From the NCBI RefSeq assembly GCF_900541605.1, contig NZ_UQKJ01000005.1, forward strand, positions 1 through 37,145: a stretch of 37,145 nt of DNA. The letters are read 5' to 3'. The notes below the pieces were generated by a model that was given only the letters and a program-made list of their open reading frames with translations, did no database searches and had not been told where the DNA came from. Position numbers and translations under genes: made by a program. The DNA comes from an uncultured Dialister sp. (GTDB lineage Bacteria; Bacillota; Negativicutes; Veillonellales; Dialisteraceae). Below are positions 7,119-15,356 of this stretch, in pieces (position 1 is the stretch's first letter; each line of letters opens with the position of its first letter).

Positions 7119-8048
7119 TCAGATTTTTGACAGTTTTTCCAGAATTTCCCGGCCCCCCTCATCAAGGAGCTTTTCAGCAATAGATGCGCCCGCCTCTTCT
7201 GCATGGTCTACAGTGCCATCAGTTTCGCCACGGTAAAGCTTTTTCCCGTCAGGCGATGCAATAAAGGCTTCCACGTGGATGCCACCTTCCCCTTTCGGTA
7301 CGGCATAAATGCCGGCAGGCACCTTACAGTCTCCGCCCACCTTTGCCAGGAAGGATCGTTCCGAACGAATGCAGGATGCCACATCCTCATCATGAAGGAA
7401 AGACAGGAGGGAGAGTGTCTCCTGATCATCACTCCTTGCCTCCACCGCCATGACGCCCTGTCCAGCCGCCGGAATACTGTCATCCGTAGAAATATAGGAT
7501 GTGATGCGGTCTGCCAGGCCGAGACGCTTCAGTCCTGCCGCTGCCAGGATAATGGCATCAAACTTTCCTTCATCCAGATGGCGCAGCCGAGTCTGCACGT
7601 TTCCCCGAAGGGTACCGATGGACAGATCCCCTCTCCAGTGAAGAAGCTGGGCCTGCCGACGAAGGCTGGATGTCCCCACCTTTGCATGAAGCGGCAATTC
7701 TTCCAGAGACTTGTACTTATTGGAAACAAAGGCATCTCTGGGATCTTCCCTTGCAGTAACAGCAGCTATGGTCAGGCCATCAGGGCACTGGGCGGTCATG
7801 TCCTTCAGAGAATGAACTGCAATATCCGCCTTCCCTTCCAGAAGAATGACCTCCAGTTCCTTGATGAAGAGGCCCTTGCCACCGATTTCCACAAGGGGAC
7901 GGTCGAGAATCTGGTCCCCTTTCGTAGTCACCGGAAGAAGCTCAACTGTAAGGCCGGGATATTTCTCTTTTAACCTGTTCTCTATGTAATGGGCCTGCCA
8001 GAGAGCTAGAAGGCTTTCCCTGGTGGCAATGGTAATTTTATTTTTCAA
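7119..8048 (-). CDS. hemC: Hydroxymethylbilane synthase (porphobilinogen deaminase)
   Basis: HemC polymerises four porphobilinogens into hydroxymethylbilane on a covalent dipyrromethane primer. The 309-residue protein shows IATRESLLALWQA at the N-terminus, HSLKDM, VGTSSLRRQAQL (arginines binding the cofactor carboxylates) and the cofactor-attaching cysteine in GGDCKVPAGIYA. The start is a TTG at 8048 with AAAGGGG upstream, inside the last codons of the hemA reading frame, giving an 11-base overlap. Translation may therefore depend on ribosomes finishing hemA, which matters because hemA is frameshifted. Confidence 0.95.
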   Translation of the reverse strand: MKNKITIATRESLLALWQAHYIENRLKEKYPGLTVELLPVTTKGDQILDRPLVEIGGKGLFIKELEVILLEGKADIAVHSLKDMTAQCPDGLTIAAVTAREDPRDAFVSNKYKSLEELPLHAKVGTSSLRRQAQLLHWRGDLSIGTLRGNVQTRLRHLDEGKFDAIILAAAGLKRLGLADRITSYISTDDSIPAAGQGVMAVEARSDDQETLSLLSFLHDEDVASCIRSERSFLAKVGGDCKVPAGIYAVPKGEGGIHVEAFIASPDGKKLYRGETDGTVDHAEEAGASIAEKLLDEGGREILEKLSKI

Positions 8049-9325
8049 GCTGCTGCCCCTTTCTTACATCCAGTTTAAAGAGCCGGGACACGGCGGATTT
8101 ATCTTCCGATTCCCATTCAGTACCCGCATATTCATTGAGGTGCATCATAGGTTCCCTTAAAATCTTCCGTACAATCATGTGGGTCATATGGGAGAGAACT
8201 TTCTTATCTTCCTCCGTGAGGCCTTCAATCTTCGCCAGGCCATGGCGGAGTTCCCTTTCCCGAATGGCTTCCGCCTTATCGGAGAGGGAAACCATGACAG
8301 GCCGGGTAGAAAGGTATTTGAAACGGTCTTCAATAGAATCGATTTCTTCCTGCACAATAACTTCAGCCCGCTCCGCTTCTTCCTTACGAAGGCGGATATT
8401 ATTGGCCACGATTTCCTGAAGGTCATCCAGATTATAGAGGGTCACATTGCGGATATCCCCCACTTCCGGCTCAATATCGCAGGGCACGGCAATATCGATG
8501 GCCACAAGAGGCCTTGTATTGCGGCGCATCATCAGGTTCCGCACATCCCAGGCCTTCACGATATACTGGGATGCCCCGGTAGCGGTTACAATAATATCCA
8601 CATCATCCGCATGGGACAGGGCGCTCTTGAACGGCACCGCTTCGCCGCCGATAGTCTTTGCCAGGCAGGGCTTCTGCCTTGTCCATATGGCGGTTGGCAA
8701 CTTTCACATTTTTAAGACCTTTTCCCTGGAGGTTCTTCACCAGGAGTTCCGCTGCTTCCCCGGCGCCAAAGACCATGGCGGTCCGATCATCAAGACCCCC
8801 AAGAATCTTTTCTGCCAATTTCACCGCAGCATAACTTACGGAAACGGCACTGTAGGAAATCCGTGTCTCTGTGCGTACCCGTTTCCCGGTAGTAATGGCC
8901 CGGTGGAAGAGGGTATTCAAAATGGTCTTCGTCGCTTTTTCTGCAAGGGCCATGGTATAGGCAGTCTTGATCTGGTTCAGTATCTGGCTTTCGCCGATAA
9001 CCATGGAATCAAGTCCCGACGCCACTTCGAAAAGATGGCGGATGCAGGCTTCCCCTTCAAAGTAGAAGAAATATTCTTTCTTTGCTTCACTGTTTCCGGA
9101 AAGGGCCAGGAAGAACTGTTCCAGCGTCTTCCTGGCAGAACTATCCTTCAGTACGGCGTAAATTTCTGTCCTGTTACAGGTGGACAGCACCACGGCTTCT
9201 TCTATGCCTTCCTGTTCATCCAGATGGCGAAGACCGCTCCTTGCGCTTTCTTCTGAAATAGCAAACTGCTCCCGAATATCAACGGAAACGGTTTTATGGT
9301 TGAGTCCCAATACAACCAGTTGCAT
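8038..9325 (-). pseudogene. hemA: Glutamyl-tRNA reductase, disrupted by a frameshift
   Basis: HemA reduces glutamyl-tRNA to glutamate-1-semialdehyde, the entry step of the C5 pathway. The 5' part (to about 8666) encodes LGLNHKTVSVDIREQF, the catalytic cysteine in VLSTCNRTEIYA, GLDSMVIGESQILNQIK and the Rossmann segment VFGAGEAAELL, up to NRHMDKAEAL. The remainder (AKTIGGEAVPF, TGASQYIV, AIDIAVPCDIEP and the C-terminal dimerisation helices) continues in another frame. Between them CAGG is tandemly duplicated at 8662-8669 (plus strand). Removing one copy restores a 427-residue protein that fits the family. The downstream part has no credible start of its own. ATG 9325 is chosen, with GAGGAG ten bases upstream. 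A sequencing error is the alternative. Confidence 0.9.
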
Positions 9326-9932
9326 GACGTACACACTCCTCTGCTTCGTCTAATTTCCCTGAAAGGACCAGATCCATGATCCGGTCACTGAATACGGTGT
9401 GCCAGAAATCCTCTCTGGCATGGCTGTCTTTTAATTTTTCTTTTAATTCCAGGCGGATATCCCCCACCCGGTCCAGCCACACACCAAAAGAAGGGGGAAT
9501 CTGGCCGGCAAGCCAGTTCTTCACATACTTCGCCATGGCCGGTGACCGTCCATTGGTGGATACGGTGAAGCGGATTCCTCCCGTTTCAAAAGTGGCAGGC
9601 AGAAAACAATTCCCCAGTTCCGGGAAATCTGCGCTGTTATATAAAAATGTAGCATCCAGTGATTCCTGATGTACCGTCTCCGCCACCTTACGGCTGCCGG
9701 ATGCGGTGACTACAAAATGATAGTTACTGGCATCTCCTGCTTTATAAAAAGCCTTTCTCCAGGAAATTCTCTTCTCCCTGGATAATGCCATGAGTTCTTC
9801 ACAGATTTCCGGAGCCAGCACCGTCACATGGGCCTGCTGGTCCAAAAGCCTTTTCACTTTTCGGAGCGCCACATGGCCACCACCGACAATGAGACAGGAT
9901 ACGCCATCCATTCTGAGATTGACCGGATACAA
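9294..9932 (-). CDS. Precorrin-2 dehydrogenase / siroheme synthase N-domain (Met8/CysG-N type)
   Basis: This 212-residue protein corresponds to the N-terminal CysG or Met8p module, which oxidises precorrin-2 to sirohydrochlorin with NAD and, in some members, inserts iron to form siroheme. The NAD-binding Rossmann motif CLIVGGGHVALRKVKRLL is near the N-terminus, followed by VTVLAPEI, YHFVVTASGS and the conserved FLPATFETGGIRFTVSTNGRSPAMAKYV. A TTG at 9932 is taken as start because the family normally begins about eight residues before the Rossmann motif. An AGGAG lies 12 bases upstream. It is the first operon gene and overlaps the start of hemA. Confidence 0.88.
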   Translation of the reverse strand: MYPVNLRMDGVSCLIVGGGHVALRKVKRLLDQQAHVTVLAPEICEELMALSREKRISWRKAFYKAGDASNYHFVVTASGSRKVAETVHQESLDATFLYNSADFPELGNCFLPATFETGGIRFTVSTNGRSPAMAKYVKNWLAGQIPPSFGVWLDRVGDIRLELKEKLKDSHAREDFWHTVFSDRIMDLVLSGKLDEAEECVRHATGCIGTQP

Positions 9933-9987
9933 GAAAGAATCACTCTCCTGAAATAAGAATAAAAGTATATCTTATGCCACATGTAAA

Positions 9988-10016
9988 ATTGTATCACCAT
10001 GAGAGAAAGATGACAA
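9988..10016 (-). promoter_or_regulatory. Promoter of the met8-hemACD-cobA-hemBL operon
   Basis: On the minus strand TTGTCA (10016-10011), a 17-base spacer and TACAAT (9993-9988) form a strong sigma-A-type promoter about 50 bases before the first gene of the operon. No recognisable cobalamin riboswitch fits in the short leader. Confidence 0.75.
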
Positions 10017-10044
10017 CAAAAGAACCCCCAGGAAGGGGAGTTCT
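10014..10044 (-). terminator. Terminator between rnhB and the tetrapyrrole operon
   Basis: Minus-strand stem AGAACTCCCC/GGGGGTTCT with one bulge, followed by TTTTGTTG. The T-tract overlaps the -35 of the operon promoter, so termination of rnhB and initiation of the next operon are packed together. Confidence 0.7.
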
Positions 10045-10108
10045 AATTGGGCATAAAGATAATATAATTTAAATGTTTATATTGATATAACAATTGGTCG
10101 GAAAGACT

Positions 10109-10148
10109 GCGGTCCTGCGTCGGCCCGGTATATATGTAACAGGACCGC
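10109..10148. repeat. Perfect 9-bp inverted repeat
   Basis: GCGGTCCTG (10109-10117) and CAGGACCGC (10140-10148) are exact complements separated by 22 bases, without a T-tract. It lies between rnhB and its terminator. It could be a REP-like element or an RNA stem in the rnhB 3' end. Confidence 0.5.
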
Positions 10149-10229
10149 GCCTTGTGCTTTTAGACCTGTGCCAGGGAATCGAAAAACTGTATGTGGTAAG
10201 CCCGGATGGTCTTAATCTCATCCCTGCTG

Positions 10230-11018
10230 CTATTTCTCTCCATTCCCCGATGTAAACTTTCTCAGCACCATACTTTTTACCGGTTCAAAGCTCTTCCTGT
10301 GAATTGGCGTAATGCCCAGTGTCCGGAGCGCATCAATATGCTCCGCTGTACCGTATCCTTTATTTCTGGCAAACCCATAGCCCGGATACTGTTTATCGTA
10401 TTCATCCATCCGATGATCCCGATGCACTTTGGCCACGATAGAAGCCGCTGCTACAGATGCACTTCGAGCATCACCGTGAATCAGGGATACCGTGGGAAAC
10501 GGGAAATGGAGGGGCATAGCATCTACTATGACTGCCTGGGGCTGGACTTTCAGGTTTTTTACTGCTTTATACATAGCCATCATGGTGGCCTGATAAATAT
10601 TGTAATCATCAATTTCCGCAGGCGAGAGACTCACGATGGATACATCCACCGCCTCTTCGAGAATTTTTTTCGAGAGGATTTCCCGATGCTCCGGAGTCAC
10701 TTTTTTAGAATCATTAAGTCCCGGTGCAAACCAGTGGGGTTTCAGGATGACCGCTGCCACCGTCACCGGACCTGCCAAAGGCCCCCGGCCCACTTCATCT
10801 ATACCGGCAATATAGTTGATTCCTTTTTTGTAAAAGCTGCTTTCCACTTCATACATGGACTCCACCCGGAGCCGTTCCCGGCTTTCCCGTTCCAACCGTT
10901 TCGTGTAAGAAGACAGGAGCTGCTGCACCCCCTTCCGGGGGTCTTCCACGATTTCCTTCAGTACTTCTTCCGGCACATTATCCTGTTTCAGAAGTGCCCG
11001 GATTTCTGCGACCGTCAT
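10230..11018 (-). CDS. rnhB: Ribonuclease HII
   Basis: RNase HII cleaves RNA in RNA-DNA hybrids and at single ribonucleotides. The 262-residue protein has an N-terminal helical extension of about 68 residues, common in Firmicute RnhB. The catalytic core follows: GIDEVGRGPLAGPV (first Asp-Glu pair and GRG), LNDSKKVTPEHRE, VIVDAMPL (third acidic residue) and GDARSASVAAASIVAKVHRDHRM. Its ATG overlaps the rbgA stop as ATGA, so the two are translationally coupled. Confidence 0.95.
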   Translation of the reverse strand: MTVAEIRALLKQDNVPEEVLKEIVEDPRKGVQQLLSSYTKRLERESRERLRVESMYEVESSFYKKGINYIAGIDEVGRGPLAGPVTVAAVILKPHWFAPGLNDSKKVTPEHREILSKKILEEAVDVSIVSLSPAEIDDYNIYQATMMAMYKAVKNLKVQPQAVIVDAMPLHFPFPTVSLIHGDARSASVAAASIVAKVHRDHRMDEYDKQYPGYGFARNKGYGTAEHIDALRTLGITPIHRKSFEPVKSMVLRKFTSGNGEK

Positions 11019-11872
11019 GGTTCCTCCTTCGGCAGGGGATCCAACGTAATACGCCCAAGTTTGCCGTTCCGGAAATCCCGGAGCACCGCCATTTCTGCCC
11101 GGTCATAATCGATGGCACCACCGGGAAGAAGACAGCCGCGCCGACGTCCTGCATCTTCCAGCAGAAGTTGGGGATCCCGATTCACATCGTCAATACCGTA
11201 TACATCTTTTAATACCTGGGGAGCTGTTTCCGCAAGAGAAGACAAAAGGACCGGCACCACTTCATCCGGATTGAATACGTCTCCGGCAATGGCCCCGGTA
11301 GCCGCCAGACGGAGGGCTGCCGTCTGGTCATCAAACTTCGGCCAGAGCACCCCAGGAGTATCGAGGAGATCCAGGCCATCAGAGAGACGTACCCACTGCT
11401 TGCCCCGAGTATGGCCCGGTGTATTGGCGGTCCGGGTAGATGCCTTACCGGCAAGAAAATTAATGAGGGACGACTTACCTACATTCGGAATGCCGAGAAT
11501 CATGAGCCGCACAGAACGGTTTTTAAGCCCCCGTTTCCGCCATCTGGAAAGGATAGGTTCCGCTGTTTCCCGGATGAGGGAAAGGAGCTTTTTCTTGTTT
11601 TTCCCATTACCCACAGTCATAGGTACCACGGAAATTCCCTTCTTCTTATAGTAAGAAATCCAGAGATCCGTCTCCCTGGGGTCCGCCAGATCCGCCTTGT
11701 TCAGGATAACGATGCGGGGTTTCCCCTTCACCAGTTCTTCCACCATGGGGTTCGCACTGGACTGTGGAATTCGGGCATCCAGAAGCTCCGCCACCACATC
11801 CACCGCTTTCAGGTGGTCTTCAATCATCCGTTTTGTCTTTGTCATATGGCCCGGGAACCATTGAATCAGCAT
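11015..11872 (-). CDS. rbgA: Ribosome biogenesis GTPase RbgA (YlqF)
   Basis: RbgA is a circularly permuted GTPase that assists late 50S assembly in Firmicutes. The permuted order is visible: G4 NKAD at residues 58-61 precedes G1 GIPNVGKSS (127-135), G2 threonines (about 148-151) and G3 DTPG (171-174). The N-terminal WFPGHMTK is characteristic, and a C-terminal helical RNA-binding region completes the 285 residues. A hairpin (GTATGCCC/GGGTATAC, 11885-11905) lies just upstream of the GGGAGG ribosome binding site. rnhB is the downstream partner, a common Firmicute arrangement. Confidence 0.95.
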   Translation of the reverse strand: MLIQWFPGHMTKTKRMIEDHLKAVDVVAELLDARIPQSSANPMVEELVKGKPRIVILNKADLADPRETDLWISYYKKKGISVVPMTVGNGKNKKKLLSLIRETAEPILSRWRKRGLKNRSVRLMILGIPNVGKSSLINFLAGKASTRTANTPGHTRGKQWVRLSDGLDLLDTPGVLWPKFDDQTAALRLAATGAIAGDVFNPDEVVPVLLSSLAETAPQVLKDVYGIDDVNRDPQLLLEDAGRRRGCLLPGGAIDYDRAEMAVLRDFRNGKLGRITLDPLPKEEP

Positions 11873-12079
11873 AGTGCACCTCCCGTATACCCCTTTAGGG
11901 CATACTGTATGAATATGTATATTATTTTATCATAGGGATAAAATTTTTAAAATAATCGATGAAACCGGATTTCTAAAAATAACGAATTTACAGGAAGAGC
12001 CAGCATATATAACCTGAAACCATTTGATCCTCCTCCAGCCGGAACCCTGAATACCATGAAGACAGCCTGTGGGTCAAAT

Positions 12080-12110
12080 AAAAAAGGCCGGAAAACCAGG
12101 TTCCGGTCCT
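12080..12110 (-). terminator. Terminator of the DUF47-pit operon
   Basis: Minus-strand stem AGGACCGGAA/TTCCGGCCT with T residues following, starting about 10 bases after the pit stop codon. Confidence 0.85.
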
Positions 12111-12119
12111 TTCTTATTT

Positions 12120-13112
12120 TTACAATACATGTTTAATTATGAGATATATGAGGGCCCCTACGGCTGCGGTACAGGGAATGGTCATAATCCAGGCTGACAC
12201 CATCTGGTAAGCCACGCTCCAATGAACTGCACGGAATCTGGTAGCCCAGCCTACACCCATAATAGAACCTGTCACTACATGGGTGGTGGATACGGGAAGG
12301 TGAAGCATGGTAGCGCTGAAAATGGTAATAGCCGAATTCAGGTCTGCTGCCAGGCCATTGACCGGCTGCATGCGGAAAATTTTATTTCCCACAGTTCTGA
12401 TAATGCGCCAGCCGCCGACGGACGTACCAAAACACATGGCACAGGCACAGGCTACCTTTACTTCCCAGGGCACTTCCAGCTGGCCGATATAGCCGCCGGA
12501 AAGAAGGGCCAGTGTAATAATCCCCATAGATTTCTGGGCATCATTGGATCCATGGGAAAAAGCCATGAGCGCCGCTGATATCATCTGGATATGAGTTGCC
12601 ACATAGTTCACCCGGGATTTCCCCACATTACGAAAAGCGATGTAAAGGATAGTCATCATGATATATCCTGTAATAAGGGCACACACCGGCGACAGAACAA
12701 GGCCGATAACGATGGTCAGCACACCGGCCAGATGAATAGCACCTGTACCATAGGAAATAATGACTGCTCCAATGACTCCACCAATCAGGGCATGGGACGA
12801 ACTGGAAGGGAGGCCAATGCGCCAGGTAAAAAGATTCCATAGGATAGCCGATGCAAGAGCTGCCGACAGCACCACGGAATCTACCATATGGGGAGATGTG
12901 ACGATTTCGCCGCCGATTGTTTTGGCAACTCCCGTTGAAATCATAGCCCCCACAAAGTTTAAAATAGCCGACATAATGATAGCCACCTTCGGACTCAGGG
13001 CACGGGTGGCCACGCAGGTGGCAATGGCATTGGCAGTATCATGGAATCCATTGATAAAGTCAAAGCACAGGGCCAGGACAATGACGATTCCGATAATGTA
13101 TGTATCAGGCAT
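12120..13112 (-). CDS. pit: PiT-family low-affinity phosphate transporter
   Basis: This 330-residue integral membrane protein imports inorganic phosphate (as metal phosphate, or with H+ or Na+). The two family signature repeats are present: FDFINGFHDTANAIATCV near the N-terminus and MAFSHGSNDAQKSMGI in the second half. About ten hydrophobic segments are visible, including FNFVGAMISTGVAKTIGG and the GLPSSSSHALIGGVIGA and LPVSTTHVVTGSIMGVG re-entrant-like motifs. The start overlaps the end of the DUF47 gene by eight bases. This coupling, known across bacteria, indicates joint function. Confidence 0.95.
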   Translation of the reverse strand: MPDTYIIGIVIVLALCFDFINGFHDTANAIATCVATRALSPKVAIIMSAILNFVGAMISTGVAKTIGGEIVTSPHMVDSVVLSAALASAILWNLFTWRIGLPSSSSHALIGGVIGAVIISYGTGAIHLAGVLTIVIGLVLSPVCALITGYIMMTILYIAFRNVGKSRVNYVATHIQMISAALMAFSHGSNDAQKSMGIITLALLSGGYIGQLEVPWEVKVACACAMCFGTSVGGWRIIRTVGNKIFRMQPVNGLAADLNSAITIFSATMLHLPVSTTHVVTGSIMGVGWATRFRAVHWSVAYQMVSAWIMTIPCTAAVGALIYLIIKHVL

Positions 13113-13731
13113 ACTTCATGACCACCTCTTTAATCAGGTTCCCCACCTTTTCTGCCCGATTGGCGGTATCCTCCATGGCTTCCATGATTTCCTTCCACCG
13201 AATGATTTCCATTACCTCATGGGTACCATCAAAAAGGTCAGAAATGGCGTTTCTGTAAATTTCATCTCCTTCACTTTCAAGAGCATTGATCTTTCTTGTG
13301 CGCTCTGCAATTTCCGTTTCGTTTTTATCAATATCCTTGAGAAGTCGGAAAAGGACAATCATTTCTGAAGACATTTCTACAAGAATATCAGCCATACGCA
13401 ATGGCAGCTTTGAACCGATACCGGCATGGTAAAGCTTCAGGCTCATCACTACGTCCTGGATATCATCTACACAATCATCAAGAGATGTGGTAAGCAGGAA
13501 GAAGTCCTCCCGATCAATAGGAGTAATAAAAACATGACGCATTTTGGCGGAAATATCATGGGTCACTTTATCTGCCGAATGTTCCAGATTCTTGACTTCC
13601 TTTGTATACCGCTCAAGCTTCGCCGGGTCCTGCAGTACTTCCCGAGCCATAACTGTCCCCTTGTGGAAATATTCCGCATTGGTAACGAGAAAATCAAAAA
13701 ACTCTTCATGCTTGTTGACAAGACTGAACAT
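13105..13731 (-). CDS. DUF47/PhoU-like Pit accessory protein
   Basis: A 208-residue all-helical cytosolic protein of the DUF47 family, distantly related to PhoU, found almost always beside a PiT transporter. Sequence features are a predicted helical bundle with the acidic metal-binding motifs SLDDCVDDIQDVV and NALESEGDEIYR. The frame starts at 13743, but the ATG at 13731 is preferred because GGAGG lies five bases upstream, while the first ATG is preceded only by T residues. It is expected to modulate Pit activity. Pho-box-like repeats are about 53-78 bases upstream. Confidence 0.9.
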   Translation of the reverse strand: MFSLVNKHEEFFDFLVTNAEYFHKGTVMAREVLQDPAKLERYTKEVKNLEHSADKVTHDISAKMRHVFITPIDREDFFLLTTSLDDCVDDIQDVVMSLKLYHAGIGSKLPLRMADILVEMSSEMIVLFRLLKDIDKNETEIAERTRKINALESEGDEIYRNAISDLFDGTHEVMEIIRWKEIMEAMEDTANRAEKVGNLIKEVVMKYA

Positions 13732-13783
13732 GGTGCCCTCCATAAAAAACGAACAAACCGTTACGTCTATGTTACCTTACCTA

Positions 13784-13809
13784 TGTAAAATGTTTGTAAA
13801 GATTGTAGA
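13784..13809 (-). promoter_or_regulatory. Pho-box-like direct repeats upstream of DUF47-pit
   Basis: On the minus strand TCTACA (13809-13804), TTTACA (13800-13795) and TTTACA (13789-13784) occur as direct repeats; the two TTTACA copies are exactly 11 bases apart. TT(A/T/C)ACA repeats with about five spacer bases are the PhoP binding pattern known from Bacillus. The position suits control of a phosphate uptake operon. Factor and activity are inferred. Confidence 0.5.
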
Positions 13810-14132
13810 AGAAAGATAAAAAATCCGATCTTTTGTAATTTTCTGTTTATATCATTATGACGCATCTTAAATTATTTTGAAATAGGAAGTATACATTATA
13901 TTTCAATGAGAAATTGATTTTCCATTACATGGCAGTAACAAATAATAAAGAAAATTTAAGACGTCCCTCTGCCGGTGTGACTTTGAATAGGATTCACATC
14001 TCTCGCAGCTTCTTTTCATTTCATGCACGGTATGCTGAAATTTCGGCATGCATTATTATTGTCAAAAATAATCTAAAATCTTTCAGTAGACTTGCCTATA
14101 TTTTTTAGGAATTATAGTAAAAATCTCATGAT
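13810..14132. other. AT-rich gene-free stretch upstream of rubrerythrin
   Basis: No gene was recognised. It contains an 18-base palindrome with one mismatched pair, ATGCTGAAATTTCGGCAT, at 14032-14049, about 85 bases upstream of the rubrerythrin promoter. That position is compatible with an operator. Confidence 0.4.
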
Positions 14133-14161
14133 TTGACTTTTTTATTTAATACATCTATACT
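14133..14161 (+). promoter_or_regulatory. Promoter of rubrerythrin
   Basis: TTGACT, a 17-base spacer and TATACT form a near-consensus promoter. A dyad GTGTG-N8-CACAC (14166-14183) covers the expected transcription start, and GCAGG/CCTGC arms further down could form an alternative leader hairpin. No clear PerR box was found. Confidence 0.75.
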
Positions 14162-14229
14162 TAAAGTGTGCGGCAGGTCACACAATAACATGCATCATTA
14201 TCCTGCTGGTTTAAAAGGAGGATTTTATT

Positions 14230-14802
14230 ATGGATGAAGCAAAAGTATTAGAAGAAATGAAAAGACTGAAAGGCACTCAGACAGAGAAGAATCTGCGTGC
14301 AGCTTATGCCGGTGAATCCCAGGCTCATGTAAAATACAACCTTTTCGCCAACGAAGCCGAGAAGGATCCGGAATGCTCCCGTCAGATTGCTGACATCTTC
14401 CGGGAAACAGCAAATAATGAAAGAGCCCATGCCAAGATCTGGTTCTGGCTGGTTGGCGATCTGAAGAAAACCACTGCTGAACATCTGAAAATGGCAGCAG
14501 AAGGCGAACATGGTGAATGGACTTCCATGTATCCTGCATTTGCTGAAACCGCTAAAAAAGAAGGGTTCCCGCAGATTGCATTCCTCTTCTCCAAAGTGGG
14601 CGAGATTGAAAAATCCCATGAAGCACGGTATAAGCTGCTTCTGGCTAATGTAGAAAATGGACAGGTCTTCAAAAAGGGCGAAAAGAAACTGTGGATGTGC
14701 GCTAACTGCGGCTACACTGTAGAATCTGTGGAAGCTCCGCAGGAATGCCCGGTATGCGGCCATCCGAGAAGCTTCTTCGCTATCAAGGCTGAAAACTATT
14801 GA
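14230..14802 (+). CDS. rbr: Rubrerythrin
   Basis: Rubrerythrin reduces hydrogen peroxide to water in the cytoplasm of anaerobes, taking electrons from rubredoxin or similar carriers. The 190-residue protein has the standard two-domain order. A four-helix diiron domain carries ligand motifs EKNLRAAYAGESQAHVKY, RETANNERAHAK and the later EIEKSHEARY. A C-terminal rubredoxin-like iron site uses C157/C160 (MCANCGY) and C173/C176 (CPVCGH). It is preceded by a strong AGGAGG and is monocistronic. It is probably expressed at high level, judging by the strong promoter and terminator. Confidence 0.97.
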   Translation: MDEAKVLEEMKRLKGTQTEKNLRAAYAGESQAHVKYNLFANEAEKDPECSRQIADIFRETANNERAHAKIWFWLVGDLKKTTAEHLKMAAEGEHGEWTSMYPAFAETAKKEGFPQIAFLFSKVGEIEKSHEARYKLLLANVENGQVFKKGEKKLWMCANCGYTVESVEAPQECPVCGHPRSFFAIKAENY

Positions 14803-14819
14803 TTTCATTCTATTAAGAT

Positions 14820-14861
14820 AAAAAGAAACTGCGAAATAAAAATTTCGCAGTTTCTTTTTTT
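14820..14861. terminator. Bidirectional terminator between rubrerythrin and the FKBP gene
   Basis: AGAAACTGCGAAA (14824-14836) pairs perfectly with TTTCGCAGTTTCT (14843-14855) and is flanked by A-rich and T-rich tracts. It can stop both the plus-strand rubrerythrin and the convergent minus-strand isomerase transcripts. Confidence 0.9.
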
Positions 14862-14886
14862 ACTCTATTCAACTCTTGGAACCTGA

Positions 14887-15312
14887 TTATTCTACAGAAA
14901 CCAGTTCAATTTTGAAATTCAGTTCCTTTCCTGCCATTTCATGGTTGGCATCAAAGGTAATAGTAGTTTCTGTCTTCTCCGTCACGGTCACTGGGAAACG
15001 GTTGCCCATAGGATCTGTCAGTACAATGCGCTGTCCTACGGAAAGCTGTTCCGAACCAGGCATCTGCTCCTGATCAATAGTGAGAATATTTCGGGGATCC
15101 GGCATTCCATAGGCCTCTTCCGGCATGAGATGGATGTTTTTGATTTCCCCTACCTTCATATCTTTCACCGCTTCATCGAAGCCCTTGATCATTTGTCCGG
15201 CGCCGCAGGTAAATTCCAGCGGTTCTCCACGATCATAGGAAGAATCAAACTTGGTTCCATCATTAAATGTCCCTTCATAGTGGACACGGACCTTCTTATT
15301 CTGGTTGCTCAT
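14887..15312 (-). CDS. slyD: FKBP-type peptidyl-prolyl isomerase, SlyD-like
   Basis: A 141-residue protein with the SlyD layout: FKBP half (VRVHYEGTFNDGTKFDSS, PLEFTCGAGQMIKGFDEAV), then the inserted-flap chaperone domain (MPEEAYGMPDPRNILTID through ITFDANHEMAGKEL), then the closing FKBP strand FKIELVSVE. The NHEMAGKEL motif is typical of SlyD. The histidine-rich metal-binding tail of the E. coli protein is absent. The ATG at 15312 is chosen because GGAG precedes it. It should act as a cytosolic folding helper. A TTTCCA-N17-TATAAT promoter lies at 15357-15385. Confidence 0.92.
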   Translation of the reverse strand: MSNQNKKVRVHYEGTFNDGTKFDSSYDRGEPLEFTCGAGQMIKGFDEAVKDMKVGEIKNIHLMPEEAYGMPDPRNILTIDQEQMPGSEQLSVGQRIVLTDPMGNRFPVTVTEKTETTITFDANHEMAGKELNFKIELVSVE

Positions 15313-15356
15313 AATTTTCTCCAATCTATGTAATCCCTGTAGGGAAATATGGTTTT

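Noticed and set aside
8603..9325. Programmed frameshifting as explanation for hemA
   Set aside because: The site is a CCTG duplication, not a slippery run, and restoring the frame needs a net change that matches loss of one 4-base unit.
9933..9987. Cobalamin riboswitch in front of the tetrapyrrole operon
   Set aside because: The leader is only about 50 bases and lacks the conserved B12-box sequence.
14100..14229. PerR box upstream of rubrerythrin
   Set aside because: No TTATAAT-N-ATTATAA-like palindrome could be found there or upstream of ahpC.
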